A model generated the notes under the pieces. It worked only from the letters and a program-made list of their open reading frames with translations. It was not told the origin of the DNA and made no database searches. Positions 22,796 through 33,059 of a stretch of DNA of 64,000 nt are shown here, one piece after another (position 1 is the first letter of the stretch; each line of letters starts with the position of its first letter). Made by a program: the position numbers and the translations under genes. This DNA comes from Okapia johnstoni (Eukaryota; Chordata; Mammalia; Artiodactyla; Giraffidae), in NCBI GenBank assembly GCA_024291935.2, contig CM044315.1:80272385-80336384 (forward strand), read 5' to 3'.

Positions 22796-23009
22796 CTCTC
22801 TCTCTTTAGTTGCTAAGTCATGTTCGACTCTTGCAACCCCATGGATTGTAGTCTGCCAGATGCCTCTGTCCGTGGGATTCTCCAGGCAAGAATACTGGAG
22901 TGGGTTGTCATTTCCTTCCCTGGGGCTCTTCCCAACCCAGGGATAGAACCCAGGTCTCCTGTACTGCAGGCAGATTCTTTACCAACTGAGCTACGAGGGA
23001 AGCCCTTAC
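22796..23009 (-). mobile_element. Bov-tA SINE, antisense
   Basis: Starts with a CT-rich tail, then the BovB-like body ('gggattctccaggcaagaa') and tRNA-like head ('tttaccaactgagctacga'). Perfect 9-bp duplication tagaaacct at 22787-22795 and 23010-23018. Confidence 0.96.
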
Positions 23010-23289
23010 TAGAAACCTAGATGCCTCATATTTGACCATATCCTACTCAGTGCTTTACTAAATACTGTTTTACATTATTTTGTGATTATCTTATCTAAAT
23101 ATGATCTATCAAAAATAATTAGTCTAGAATAAAAGATAATTAAAAGATAAAACAACCAAATGTGTGAACCTTGTTTGGACCCAGACTAAAATAGAAAAAA
23201 AAAATGTGGAAATGCAAATTTAAAATAATTAGGGATATGTAAATATGAAGTGAGTACCGGAAAAAAATTAAGGAATTATAGTTAATGTG

Positions 23290-23760
23290 CTGACAAAGGT
23301 CCGTATAGTCAAAGCTATGGTTTTTCCAGTAGTCATATATGGATGTGAGAGTTGGACCATAAAGAAGGCTGAGAGCATTGAAGAATTGATGCTTTTGAAC
23401 TGTGGTGTTGGAGAAGACTCTTGAGAGTCCCTTAAACTACAAAGAGATCAAACCAGCCAATTCTAAATGAAATCAACTCTGAATACTCATTGGAAGGACT
23501 GATGCTGAAGCTGAAGCTGAAGCTCCAATATTCTGACCACCTGATGAGAAGAGCTGACTCATTAGTAAAGACCCTGATGCTGGGAGAGATTGGAGGTAGG
23601 AGAAGGGGATGACAGAGGATGAGATGGTTGGACGGCATCACTGACGCAATGGACATGAGCTTGAGCAAGTTCTGGGAGGTGGTGAAGGACAGGGAAGCCT
23701 GGCTTGCTGCAGTCCATGGGGTCACAAAGAGTCAGACATGACTGAGCAACTGAACAACAA
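23290..23760 (+). mobile_element. BovB LINE 3' part, sense
   Basis: 5'-truncated BovB from 'ctgacaaaggtccg' to 'caactgaacaacaa'. Flanked by a 12-bp duplication with one mismatch at 23278-23289 (atagttaatgtg) and 23761-23772 (atagctaatgtg). The frame is disrupted. Confidence 0.95.
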
Positions 23761-23772
23761 ATAGCTAATGTG

Positions 23773-24264
23773 AGATAATAACATACTGGCTATCTTTTTT
23801 TAAAGTCCTTTACTGTTCGAGATGATACTGAAATACTTATGGGTAAAATGACTTGATGTCTGGGATTTGCTTTACAATCCAATACAATTTTTGAAGTCCA
23901 AATAATAAAAAAAGACATGATTCTCTATGAATGCAGGCCCACAATATTCACATGTGCCAGAAACCTTTGGACAGGATAAGACTATTAAGTCATTTGCCGT
24001 ATGACATTCTTTCCTTCATCTGGAAAAAAGATGTACTTGATAGGCTGTCATTAAGACTATGGTGCCATTCCATTCCCAAGAGATCACTTAGTTAAGACAA
24101 AGGAAAGAAAGAAAGTGAAAGGTTGCTCAGTAAAGTTTTTATATTTTGTCATGAAAAAAATTGTATACCTATTATTTTGTATTATTTCTATTTAAAAGAA
24201 AGATATGTACCTCCGAATACCATAATTGAGAAATGAAAAGCAAGTGGTTGACCTCACTGTCATT
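23773..24264. other. Unassigned sequence
   Basis: No gene or repeat recognised. Confidence 0.5.
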
Positions 24265-24565
24265 CATCTTAAATACTAAGAGTGGAAGGCATAGGGAGAA
24301 ATGGAATACATTACTAATGGGAATGTAAAATGGTAAAGCAAATTTGGAAAACAGCCTGGGAGTGTTTCAAATATAGGAACAAATATAGGGCAAATATAGA
24401 GTTACCATATGGCTCAACAATTCTACTGCTAGGTACACAGAAACCAAAGAGAAATAAAAGTTTTATGTCCACACAAAAACTTGAATATGAATGTTTATAG
24501 CAGTGTTATTCACAATAGCCAAAAAGTGAAAGCAATCTAAATGTCTCTTCAACTGATGAATGAAT
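24265..24565 (+). repeat. Old L1 ORF2 C-terminal region, sense, left of ERV
   Basis: Carries the L1 order 'gaatgtaaaatggtaaag', 'tatggctcaacaattct', 'tcacaatagccaaaaagtg' and 'ctcttcaactgatgaatg'. It stops at the LTR start and continues at 35294 with 'aaataaaatgtggtata', so one L1 copy is split by the retrovirus. Confidence 0.9.
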
Positions 24566-24597
24566 TGTGGAATTAAAGAATCCTGCTAAAATTGAAA

Positions 24598-24780
24598 GAC
24601 TTCCCTGGTAGCTTAGTGGTAAAGAACCCACCTGCCAATGCAGGAGACAAGAGACTGTGGGTTCCATCCCTGGGTCAGAAAGATCTCCTGGAGGAGAAAA
24701 TGACAACCCACTCCAATATTCTTGCCTGGAGAATCCCATGGATAGAGGAGCCTGGCAGGCTACAGTCCATAGGGTCACAA
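24598..24780 (+). mobile_element. Bov-tA SINE in the 5' LTR, 3'-truncated
   Basis: Sense Bov-tA with its tRNA-like head ('gacttccctggtagctta') and body ('cctggagaatcccatgg'), ending abruptly at 'agggtcaca'. Its tail and an adjoining LTR piece are missing. The junction falls on 'tcaca', a sequence also present in the 3' LTR at the matching site, so a single later deletion explains it. The frame 24592-25098 running through the SINE and LTR is incidental. Confidence 0.92.
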
Positions 24781-25123
24781 ATCTGCCATGCAGCCTCAAT
24801 TATTCCAAATGGGAAGAGAATACACCAGATCTCCAACAGAAAGGTGCCTCTACTACCCAGAAGGAAGAAGAAAACTCTCCACCCCATGATAGCCCAGCCA
24901 ATCAGAGACTGTAACAGTAAAACAAATGAAAAGCCTCTATACTCTGGACTCCCAGCTTCCTCCAATGGACTCTCTGGTTATCACAGCAACAACTCCCAAA
25001 TTTCCATCCCAGCTTCCCCAATAAAAGCAAGTTCCCCTTCCTCTGAAAAAGCAAGTTACTCTTTCTTGTTCTCTGGATTTGCTTATGGTTTGCCATAGAT
25101 TGTGTTTCCCAAACAGCAATTCC

Positions 25124-28100
25124 AGTGGTTGTTGTTCAGCCACTAAGTTATGTCCGACTCTTTGCAACACCAAGAACTGCAGCATTCCAGGCTTTCCTGT
25201 CCTTCACTATCTCCCAGAGTTTGCTCAAATTCGTGTCCATTGAGTTGGTGATGCTATCCAACCATCTTATCCTCTTGTTCTCCTCCTGCCCTCAATCTAC
25301 CCCAGCTTCAATGTCTCTTCCAATGAGTTGGCTCTTCTCATCAGGTGGCCAAAATATTGAAGCTACAGTTTCAGTAACAGTCCTTCCAATGAGTATTCAG
25401 GGTTGATTTCCCTTAGGATTGACTGGTTTGATATCCCTGCTGTCCAAGGGATTCTCAAGAATCTTGTCCAGCACCACAATTTGAAAACATCAATTCTTCA
25501 GCGGTCCAATTCTCACATCTATACACGACTACCGGAAAAACCATAGCTTTGACTATATGGCCCTTTGTTGTCAAAGAGATGTCTTTCCTTTTTAATACAC
25601 TGTCTAGGTTTGTCATAGCAAGGAGCAGGCATCTTTTAATTCCATGTCTGCAGTCACCATCTGCAGTGATTTTGGAGTCCAAGAAAACAAAATCTGTCAC
25701 TGCTTCTACTTTTTCCCCTTCTATTTGCCATGAAGTGATGGGACCAGATGTCATGATCTTAGTTTTTTGAATGTTGAGTTTTAAGTCAGCTTTTTCACTC
25801 TCCTATTCCACCTTCATCAAGAGGCTCTTTAGTTCTTCTTTGCTTTCTGCCATTAGAGTGGTATCATCTGCACATCTGAGGTTATTTCTCCTGGCAATCT
25901 TGATTCCAGCTTGTGATTCAACCAGCTCAGCATTTCACATGATGTACTCCATATGTAAGTTAAACAAACAGGGTGACAATATACAGCCTTGTCATACTCC
26001 TTTCCCAATTTAGAACCAGTTGTTCCATGTCTGGCTCTGATTGCCGCTTCTTGACCCACATACAGATTTCTCAGGAGACAGTAAAATGGTCTGGTATTCC
26101 CATTTCTTTAAGAATTTTCCAGTTTATTGTGTGATACATACAGTCAAAGGCATTCACATATTCAGTGTGAAACATAAGTAGATGTTTTTCTGGAATTCCA
26201 TTGCTTTCTCTATGATCCAATGAATGTAGGCCATTTGATCTCTGGTTCCTCTGCTTTTCTAAATTCAGCTTGTACATCTGGAAGTTCTCGGTTCACATTC
26301 TACTTAAGCCTAGCTTGAAGGATTTTGAACATAACCTTAAGCACGCAGGATGAGCGCAATTGTGCGGTAGTTTGAACATTCTTTGGCACTACCCTTCTTT
26401 GGGACTGGAATGAAAATTGACATTTTCCAGGCCTGTGGCCACTGCTGGGTTTTCCAAATTTGCTGGCATATTGAGTACAGCACTTTAAGAGCATTATATT
26501 TTAGGATTTTAAATAGCTCAGCTAGAATTCCATCATCTCCGCTAGCTTTGTTTGTAGTAAAACTTCCTAAGGCCCACTTGACTTCACACTCCATGACAGG
26601 CTTTTGGGTAGTGACCACACCATTGTGGCTATCTGGGTCATTAATACCTTTTTTGTATAGTTCTTCTGTGTAGTCTTGCCACCTTTTTTAAATCGCTTCT
26701 GCTTGGTCCTTACCATTTCTGTCCTTTATCGTGCCCATCCTTGCATGAAATGTTTCCTTGATGTCTCCAATTATCTTGAAGAGATCTCTAGTCTTTCCCA
26801 TTCTATTATTTTCCTCTACTCTTTGCATTGTTCATTGAAGAAGGCCTTCTTATCTCTCCTTGCTATTCTCTGGAACTCTGCATTCAGTTGGGTATATCTT
26901 TCCCTTTCTCCCTTGCTTCTCACTTCTCTTCTTTCCTTAGACAACCACTTCACCATCTTGCATTTCTTTTTCTTGGGGATGGTTTTGGTCACTGCCTCCT
27001 GTACAATGTTATGAATCTCTGTCCATAGTTCTTCAGGCACTCTGTCTATGAGATCTAATCCCTTGAATCTATTCATCACCTCCACTGTATAATCATAATG
27101 GATTTGAATCAGATCCTACCTGAATGGCCTAGTGTTTTTCCTTACTTTCTTCAATTTAAGCCTGAATTTTGCAATAAGGAGTTGCAAAAGCCATAGTTAG
27201 CTCCAGATCTTGTTTTCGCTGACTGTATTGAGCTTCTTCATCTTCAGCTCCAAAAAACATAATCAATCTGATTTCAGTATTGCTGATTTGGTGATATACA
27301 TGTGTAGAGTCATCCCTTGGGCTTTCAGAAAAGGGTATTTGCTTTGACCAGTGTGTTTCCTTGACAGAACTCTGTTAGCATTCGCCTCACTTCATTTTGT
27401 ACTCCAAGGCCAAACTTGCCTGTTACTCCATGTATCTCTTGACTTCCTTCTTTTGCATTCCAATCCCGTATGATGAAAAGGACATCTTTTTTTGGTGTTA
27501 CTTCTAGAAGGTCTTGTAGGTCTTCACAGAACTTGTCAACTTCAGATTCTTTGACATCAGTGGTTGGGGCATAGTCTTGGGTTACTGTGTTGTTGAATGG
27601 TTTTTTCCTTGGAAACTAATCAAGATCATTCTGTCACTTTTGAGATTGCACCCAACTAGTGCATTTCAGACTCTTCTATTGACTATGTGGGCTTTCCTCT
27701 AAGGGATTTTTATTCTTACAGGACATCCTCTAAGGACATTTCCTCTAAGGGATTCTTGCCCACCATAGTAGATATAATGGTCATATGAATTAAATTCACC
27801 CATTCCTGTCCATTTTAGTTCACTGATTCCTAAGATGCTGATGTCCACTCTTGCCATCTCCTGCTTGACTATGTTCAATTTACCTCGATTCAGGGACCTA
27901 ATATTCCAGGTTGCTATGCAATATTGTTCTTTGCAGCATCAGACTTTACTTTCACCACCAGACACATCCACTTTGGCACAGCTGCTTCATTCTTTCTGGA
28001 GCTATTTATTAGTATTTGCCCTTTGCTCTTCCCGAGTAGCATATTGGACACTTTCCAACCTGGGGGTGCTCATCTTCTGGTGTCATATCCTTTTGCCTTT

Positions 28101-28292
28101 TCATACCATTCATGGGGTTCTCATGGCAAGAATACCAGAATGGTTTACCATTCCCTCTTCCAGTGGACCGCGTTTTGTCAGAACTCTCCACTATGACATG
28201 TCCATCTTGGGTGGCCCTTCAAGGTGCAGCTCACAGCTTCACTGGGTTACACAAGCCCCTTTGCCACGACAAGAATGTGATCCATGAAGGCG
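25124..28292 (-). mobile_element. BovB LINE, near full length, antisense
   Basis: About 3.17 kb, close to the usual 3.2 kb of BovB. The reversed 3' end lies at 25124 and the endonuclease-side 5' region ends at 28292 ('tgatccatgaagg'). A 6-bp duplication, aattcc, at 25118-25123 and 28293-28298 brackets it inside the 5' LTR of the retrovirus. It is the only copy in the window that includes the endonuclease half. Confidence 0.94.
25455..28290 (-). pseudogene. BovB ORF2 (endonuclease-reverse transcriptase) remnant
   Basis: Read on the minus strand, the endonuclease half lies at about 27100-28290 and has no long open frame. RT sequence follows. 26337-26618 encodes the RT N-terminal region (NKASGDDGILAELFK, FIPVPKKGSAKECSNYRTIA). 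26071-26277 includes the motif A region, where the acidic residue two before the conserved Tyr reads Glu instead of Asp. The catalytic box near 25863-25880 reads CADD instead of YADD. 25455-25754 encodes the region beyond the box. Multiple stops and shifts separate these pieces, so no active enzyme can be made. Confidence 0.85.
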
Positions 28293-28370
28293 AATTCCTC
28301 TGGTATTGTAGAATAAATTCACTTTTGCGGGTAAAATAACTGGCTATTATATGATTAAAGTTGACATATT

Positions 28371-28388
28371 TGGTGGCACAAGTGAGGT
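28371..28388 (+). promoter_or_regulatory. Candidate ERV primer-binding site
   Basis: Begins TGG four bases after the 5' LTR's terminal CA (28366), where a retroviral tRNA primer site is expected. The first seven bases are TGGTGGC. The tRNA cannot be assigned because the rest matches no tRNA end that I recall confidently. Confidence 0.55.
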
Positions 28389-29766
28389 CCAAAGGAGGCA
28401 AACTCCGAGAGACGATGGCTCCTAGAATCAAGTGAGGTACCTGTAGTAAGTCACTTGTGCTTATCACTTCGCTGAGTCGCTGACTGCTTTCAGTTTGGAG
28501 AGTGTTCTCTTGGATTCCAAGCTCCACTCTCTTGTGTTTCGAGCTCTCTAAGTTTATTCAGGCCCTGGAAAGGCTTTGTCCTTTCAGGGGAAAGTTTTCA
28601 TCTATCCGGTTCAAGGCTTTATCCTCAGTACTCAAGTTGTTTTCTGGAGCATGTGGTAGCTAGGTTCTCTTTTGGAGACTGAGCTAACTGGGAACTATCC
28701 CTTTTGGAATCTGGGCAAAGACTCTATCAACTTTCTCGGGTTTCTGGGAGAACTTAGGGAAATGGGACTCCACTCGTCTAACTGCTCTGAAGGCAGTCCT
28801 CCTTTGGAGACTCTGGCCAGTTCATGTTTAAAAACTGTGGACACCCTTTACTGCATTTTAAACTAAGTGGGCTAGATAAACTAAAAGTAATTAGGAATTA
28901 CAGTTGCCGTTACGGGGAAGTTTCAATCTCCCCAAATACAAATAAGATTAAATTGGAGGACTACATTCTAAAATTAAAACAAACATTTCACTGGTAATTG
29001 GAAACATGCACAAAACTCTAAAATTGCCTTTTTTCAAGATTCTGTTTCTAAATTTGCCAAAATAACCAAAAAAGAAAAAAAAAAAATCTCCCAGAGCCTC
29101 AAAGTCTTGTATTCCCCTCCCCCCGCTTCTGATTTTGGACCATCTTGTGTCCTCTCCACCCACTTGTCTCAGCCTCCACCCTGACAGCCATCTCGTGCTC
29201 ATGCTCTGACCCCAGTGTCATCTTCCTCTCTCCTCTGCAAAAACCTGCCCCTTTAAAAACTCAGACCCTCTGAGAATCCAAAGTCTAAACCCCTAATTAC
29301 TGTTTCTAAGACAATTGGAGCAAATAAACAACAAAAAGGAAAGATTTAAACAGCAATTGTCCTATATTTTTGAAAATAGACAAATAGACTCCAAAACTCT
29401 TAGGGGAAATTTTGTTTTCTATTTCCATCTGGTTGGTGAAGTTTTTTGGTAGATCAACTATCCTGTTCAAAAGGTTCGACCTTTGTTTTAAATAAGGCCA
29501 TCTTAACGGGAAATCTTAACAGAGAGAACTCCACACCACTCAGGAGACAACAGACTGCCTTCTTTGATTGATATGCAGAAGTTTCTAAAATACAATTTCA
29601 CTCCAAAAACAGTTCTAAAAGGATCCTTATAGTATGCCAGAAAAACAATTTGGATCAAACTAGTCTTTTGAGTTTTGAATTTTTGTACCTGAGGCATGGT
29701 TAACATTTTAAATAAAACTATAAGTTCCCCATTTGCATCAGTCTGTGCGCTCATGTGTATCTATAT

Positions 29767-29966
29767 GTGTGTGTTAGTTGCTCAGTCCTGTCTGACTCTT
29801 TGCAACCCCATGGACTGTAACCTACCAGGCTCCTGTGTCCGTGGAATTCTCCAGGCAAGAATACTGGAGTGAGTAGCCACTCTCTTCTCCAGGGGATCTT
29901 CCTGAGCCAAGGGTTGAACATGGGTCTCCTGCATTGCAGGCAGATTCTTTACCCTCTGAGCCACCA
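29767..29966 (-). mobile_element. Bov-tA SINE inside ERV, antisense
   Basis: Complete reversed Bov-tA ending in 'accctctgagccacca'. Perfect 12-bp duplication gtgtatctatat at 29755-29766 and 29967-29978. Confidence 0.96.
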
Positions 29967-30696
29967 GTGTATCTATATATGTATGTATATAAGTGTGGTA
30001 TTTTTTTTTTTCTTTTCTACCTCTGGATAGTATTGCTAAAATTAATTCAAAAAGAGCTTTATTTAATTGGCTTAAAAACAAAAAAAAAGCAAAAGAAACA
30101 AACAAATGAGCACTTAAATGAAATAAAATATAACAGAGACTTTCTGGGTTTACATGATACAGTTTGAAAGCTAGTTTGGGGGCACTGGTTTAATTAAAAC
30201 AGGCATGTCCTTGGAATTACCAGTGTTGAAACTAATGCAGGCATACAATTTTTATTCTACCTGGTTTACTGGTCAGATAAATTCAAGTTATCTCCATTAC
30301 AAAATTTGTGAGCAATATATGGTATGATAAAGTTTTTCATGAATGTTGAAAACAAGTGAATTGAAAGTATGTGAATGAGATATAGATTTCTGGGTAAATC
30401 TTTGAAATAGTTTCCCCAAATCTTTTTGGCATCCTGAAACTTTATAGTTTTGCTAAGTTAAATTAAATAATAGGCAGTCATTAAATATCTAAATCATTCC
30501 CAAATAAGATCAAAATACTAGAACATTACTTAAAATAGGTTTACCTACTTTTGGCTTCCTTTACAAAGGAACTAAAGATATTTGGGTCTATTGGTAAACA
30601 TACCACGTTGGAAAATTTCTTGAGGAAAATACATTTTTAGGAATTATGAAATATATTCATTAGTGCATACAGACTACTTGAAATTGTTTAAAGCTA

Positions 30697-31273
30697 CCAC
30701 TGCTGATGGTGATTGCAGCCATGAAATTAAAAGACGCTTACTCCTTGGAAGGAAGGTTATGGCCAACCTAGACAGCATATTTAAAAGCAGAGACATTAAT
30801 TTGCCAACAAAAGTCCGTCTAGTCAAGGCTATGGTTTTTCCAGTGGTCATCTATGGATGTGACAGTTGGACGGTGAAGAAAGCTGAGCGCCGCAGAATTG
30901 ATGCTTTTGAACTGTGGTGTTGGAGAAGACTCTTGAGAGTCCCTTGGACTGCAAGGAGATCCAATCGATCCATCCTAAAAGAGATCAATCCTGGGTGTTC
31001 ATTGGAAGGTCTGATGTTGAAGCTGAAACTCCAATACTTTGGCCACCTCATGCGAAGAGTTGACTCATCGGAAAAGACCCTAATGCTGGGTAGGATTGGG
31101 GGCGGGAGGAAAAGGGGATGACAGAGGATGAGATGGTTGGATGGCATCACTGACTCGATGGACATGGGTTTGGGTAGACTCCGGGAGTTGGTGATAGACA
31201 GAGAGGCCTGGCGTGCTGCAATTCATGGGGTCGCAAAGAGTCGGACACGACTGAGCGACTGAACTGAACTGAA
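30697..31273 (+). mobile_element. BovB LINE 3' part inside ERV, sense
   Basis: 5'-truncated BovB from 'ctgctgatggtgattgcag' to 'gactgaactgaactgaa'. An open frame across 30663-31121 retains [20 protein letters not shown] and [15 protein letters not shown], then shifts. No clear target duplication was found. The good reading frame suggests a relatively young insertion. Confidence 0.95.
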
Positions 31274-31335
31274 CCAGAAATAATTAGGGGAAACAACTAT
31301 ACACGCAACACAAGTAAGACAGGTGCTTTTGGTAA

Positions 31336-31591
31336 ATGCTGGTTCGATTCCTGGGTCAGAAAGATCCGCTGAAGAAGGGATAGGTTACCCACTCCAGTAC
31401 CCTTGGGCTTCCCTTGTGGCTCAGCTGGTAAAGAATCTACCTGCAATGTGGGAGACCTGGGTCTGATCCCTAGGCTGGAAAGATTCTCTGGAAAAGGGAA
31501 AGGCTATTCACTCCAGTATCCTGGCTCAGAGAATTCCAAGGACTATATCGTCCACGGGGTTGCAAAGAGTCAGATATGACTTTCACTTTCA
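31336..31591 (+). mobile_element. Composite Bov-tA SINE inside ERV
   Basis: A partial Bov-tA body (about 31340-31407, 'ttcgattcctgggtcagaa') is joined directly to a second Bov-tA with its own tRNA-like head (from about 31409, 'gcttcccttgtggctcag'). One perfect 10-bp duplication, cttttggtaa, at 31326-31335 and 31592-31601 encloses both, so they were inserted as one unit. Confidence 0.9.
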
Positions 31592-32759
31592 CTTTTGGTA
31601 AGAAAAGGTAGAAGAGTGGAAATGGATTTTATTGAGGGAAAGAATGTAATTTTGTCGTAAAGTGAAGCTAATTCAGAATAGGAAAGACAAAAAATAGGAC
31701 AAAAGCTAAATGAAAAGTAAGCTGTAGAAGATTTATGGGGAAAATTTTTTTGAAAAATAAATTTTATATGTGATCAAGCTGGCTAAGTTAAAATGAATTT
31801 ACTTAAATATCAAAAATACACTGCTCCAAAATGAATTTGGTTTTTAATCTCTTAAAAGGGTAAAGTTTTCTTGGACTAAGTAGCCTGCTCTTTTTTTTTT
31901 TAACCTCTAGGTAATCTGCTTAGAAAACAAAGATTCATGTTTTACCAAAATTCTTTCCTAGGCTTCATAGTGTCTTAATCTGGTCTCTGATTACTTAAAG
32001 AAGATGGAATCTTTTCAATATGAAAAGAACTAAGTTTTGCCTACAGCTATGTAACTTTTTGTATTTGCCTTTGAAATTTGTTACTTACTGTTACTTTGAT
32101 CCAACAGATAATTATCATTTCATGATAATCTATGATCCTGTTCGATCAAATGTCCAAAACATTTTGATATTTTGTATAAACTTCCCGAAAAGCAAGTTCT
32201 AAATGAAGTCTTTCTGACCCTGAGCTAAGCCTGAGACCTTTCACAGGGTCCATGGAAAATCGCATGTCTTTTTGTCAGTGACAGGCAGTTACCGCTTTAC
32301 TTTAATGCTTTTGCAAATATGTTTTTTCTTTAAAGAGATTCTTTAAAGCTCTGACAGGTACTCTGGAATATGGGTTTTTGACAACTTTAAGATCATATGT
32401 CTGAACTGGGTAAGGATTTCTAAAACTAATGGAAAACAAACTGCTTTAATGTTTTGTTTTCCAGGTGTAAAGAGATTATTTTTCTCCTCTGCTTTTAGTT
32501 ATCTATAACTCACAGCAATTTGATAAAGTGTATGCTGGCCACAAAGATTGAAGCATTTATCTTTTTCTCCCTGTCTGATTTCCCCTAAATTCTGAAATTC
32601 TTATTAAATATTCTTGTTTTTCATGACAAAGTATATATCTATATAACTTCAATGGGAGTCTGTTCTAGTAACAGGATGTCAGCAGCAATTGGCTCCCGCT
32701 CCTGTCAATCCACAACTGATAAAGACAAACATACTTCTGTATTGTAAAGGTCTAATTAC

Positions 32760-33030
32760 ATCTATTAAAAATAACCGTGCTCTAGTAGAGCCCCCTTTCT
32801 GCAGCACATTACCAGGAAACAAAGACCCCACATATCACACTCTATAACCTTGACATTTTGTATACCAGAAGAGGCACCTTTAAAAGAACTCTCTCCAGCC
32901 TCACTGGAAGGGCCGCATCAGGTATTGTTAACTAACCTTTGTACTGCTAAACTCCAAGAAGTAGACTCCTGGATCTACACATCACATTTAAAGCAGGCAT
33001 TGAATCCCAACTGGACCATCTGGCGACATG
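32760..33030 (+). pseudogene. ERV pol remnant (integrase C-terminal end)
   Basis: One frame within 32850-33287 contains GPHQVLLTN and DSWIYTSHLKQAL, matching in kind the C-terminal end of gammaretroviral integrase. The part upstream (about 32780-32870) fits the same domain but is broken by stops and frame changes. The catalytic core of integrase is not recognisable upstream. Confidence 0.75.
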
Positions 33031-33059
33031 AAGATAAAGCGCATCAGGATCTGAAGCAG

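Larger units (their letters stand above)
24566..28366 (+). repeat. ERV 5' LTR (split by Bov-tA and BovB)
   Basis: LTR pieces are 24566-24597, 24781-25123 and 28293-28366, together about 449 bases. They align with the 3' LTR: 'gatctccaacagaaagg', 'agccaatcagag', 'cttcctccaatggactc', 'gctattatatgattaaag'. It keeps an AATAAA-like site at about 28311 that the 3' copy has lost. About 27 bases found in the 3' LTR are missing next to the Bov-tA. Confidence 0.9.
28389..32700 (+). other. ERV internal region, largely unassigned
   Basis: Leader and internal sequence carrying later SINE and BovB insertions. I could not recognise gag, protease, RT or RNase H. A C-rich segment at about 29100-29260 could be a gag remnant. 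Most of 29980-30690 and 31600-32690 is AT-rich with no domain. Either gag-pol has decayed past recognition, or it was lost or replaced before insertion. Confidence 0.5.

Noticed and set aside
24592..25098. 168-residue open frame
   Set aside because: It runs through a Bov-tA SINE and an ERV LTR, neither of which encodes protein in this frame.
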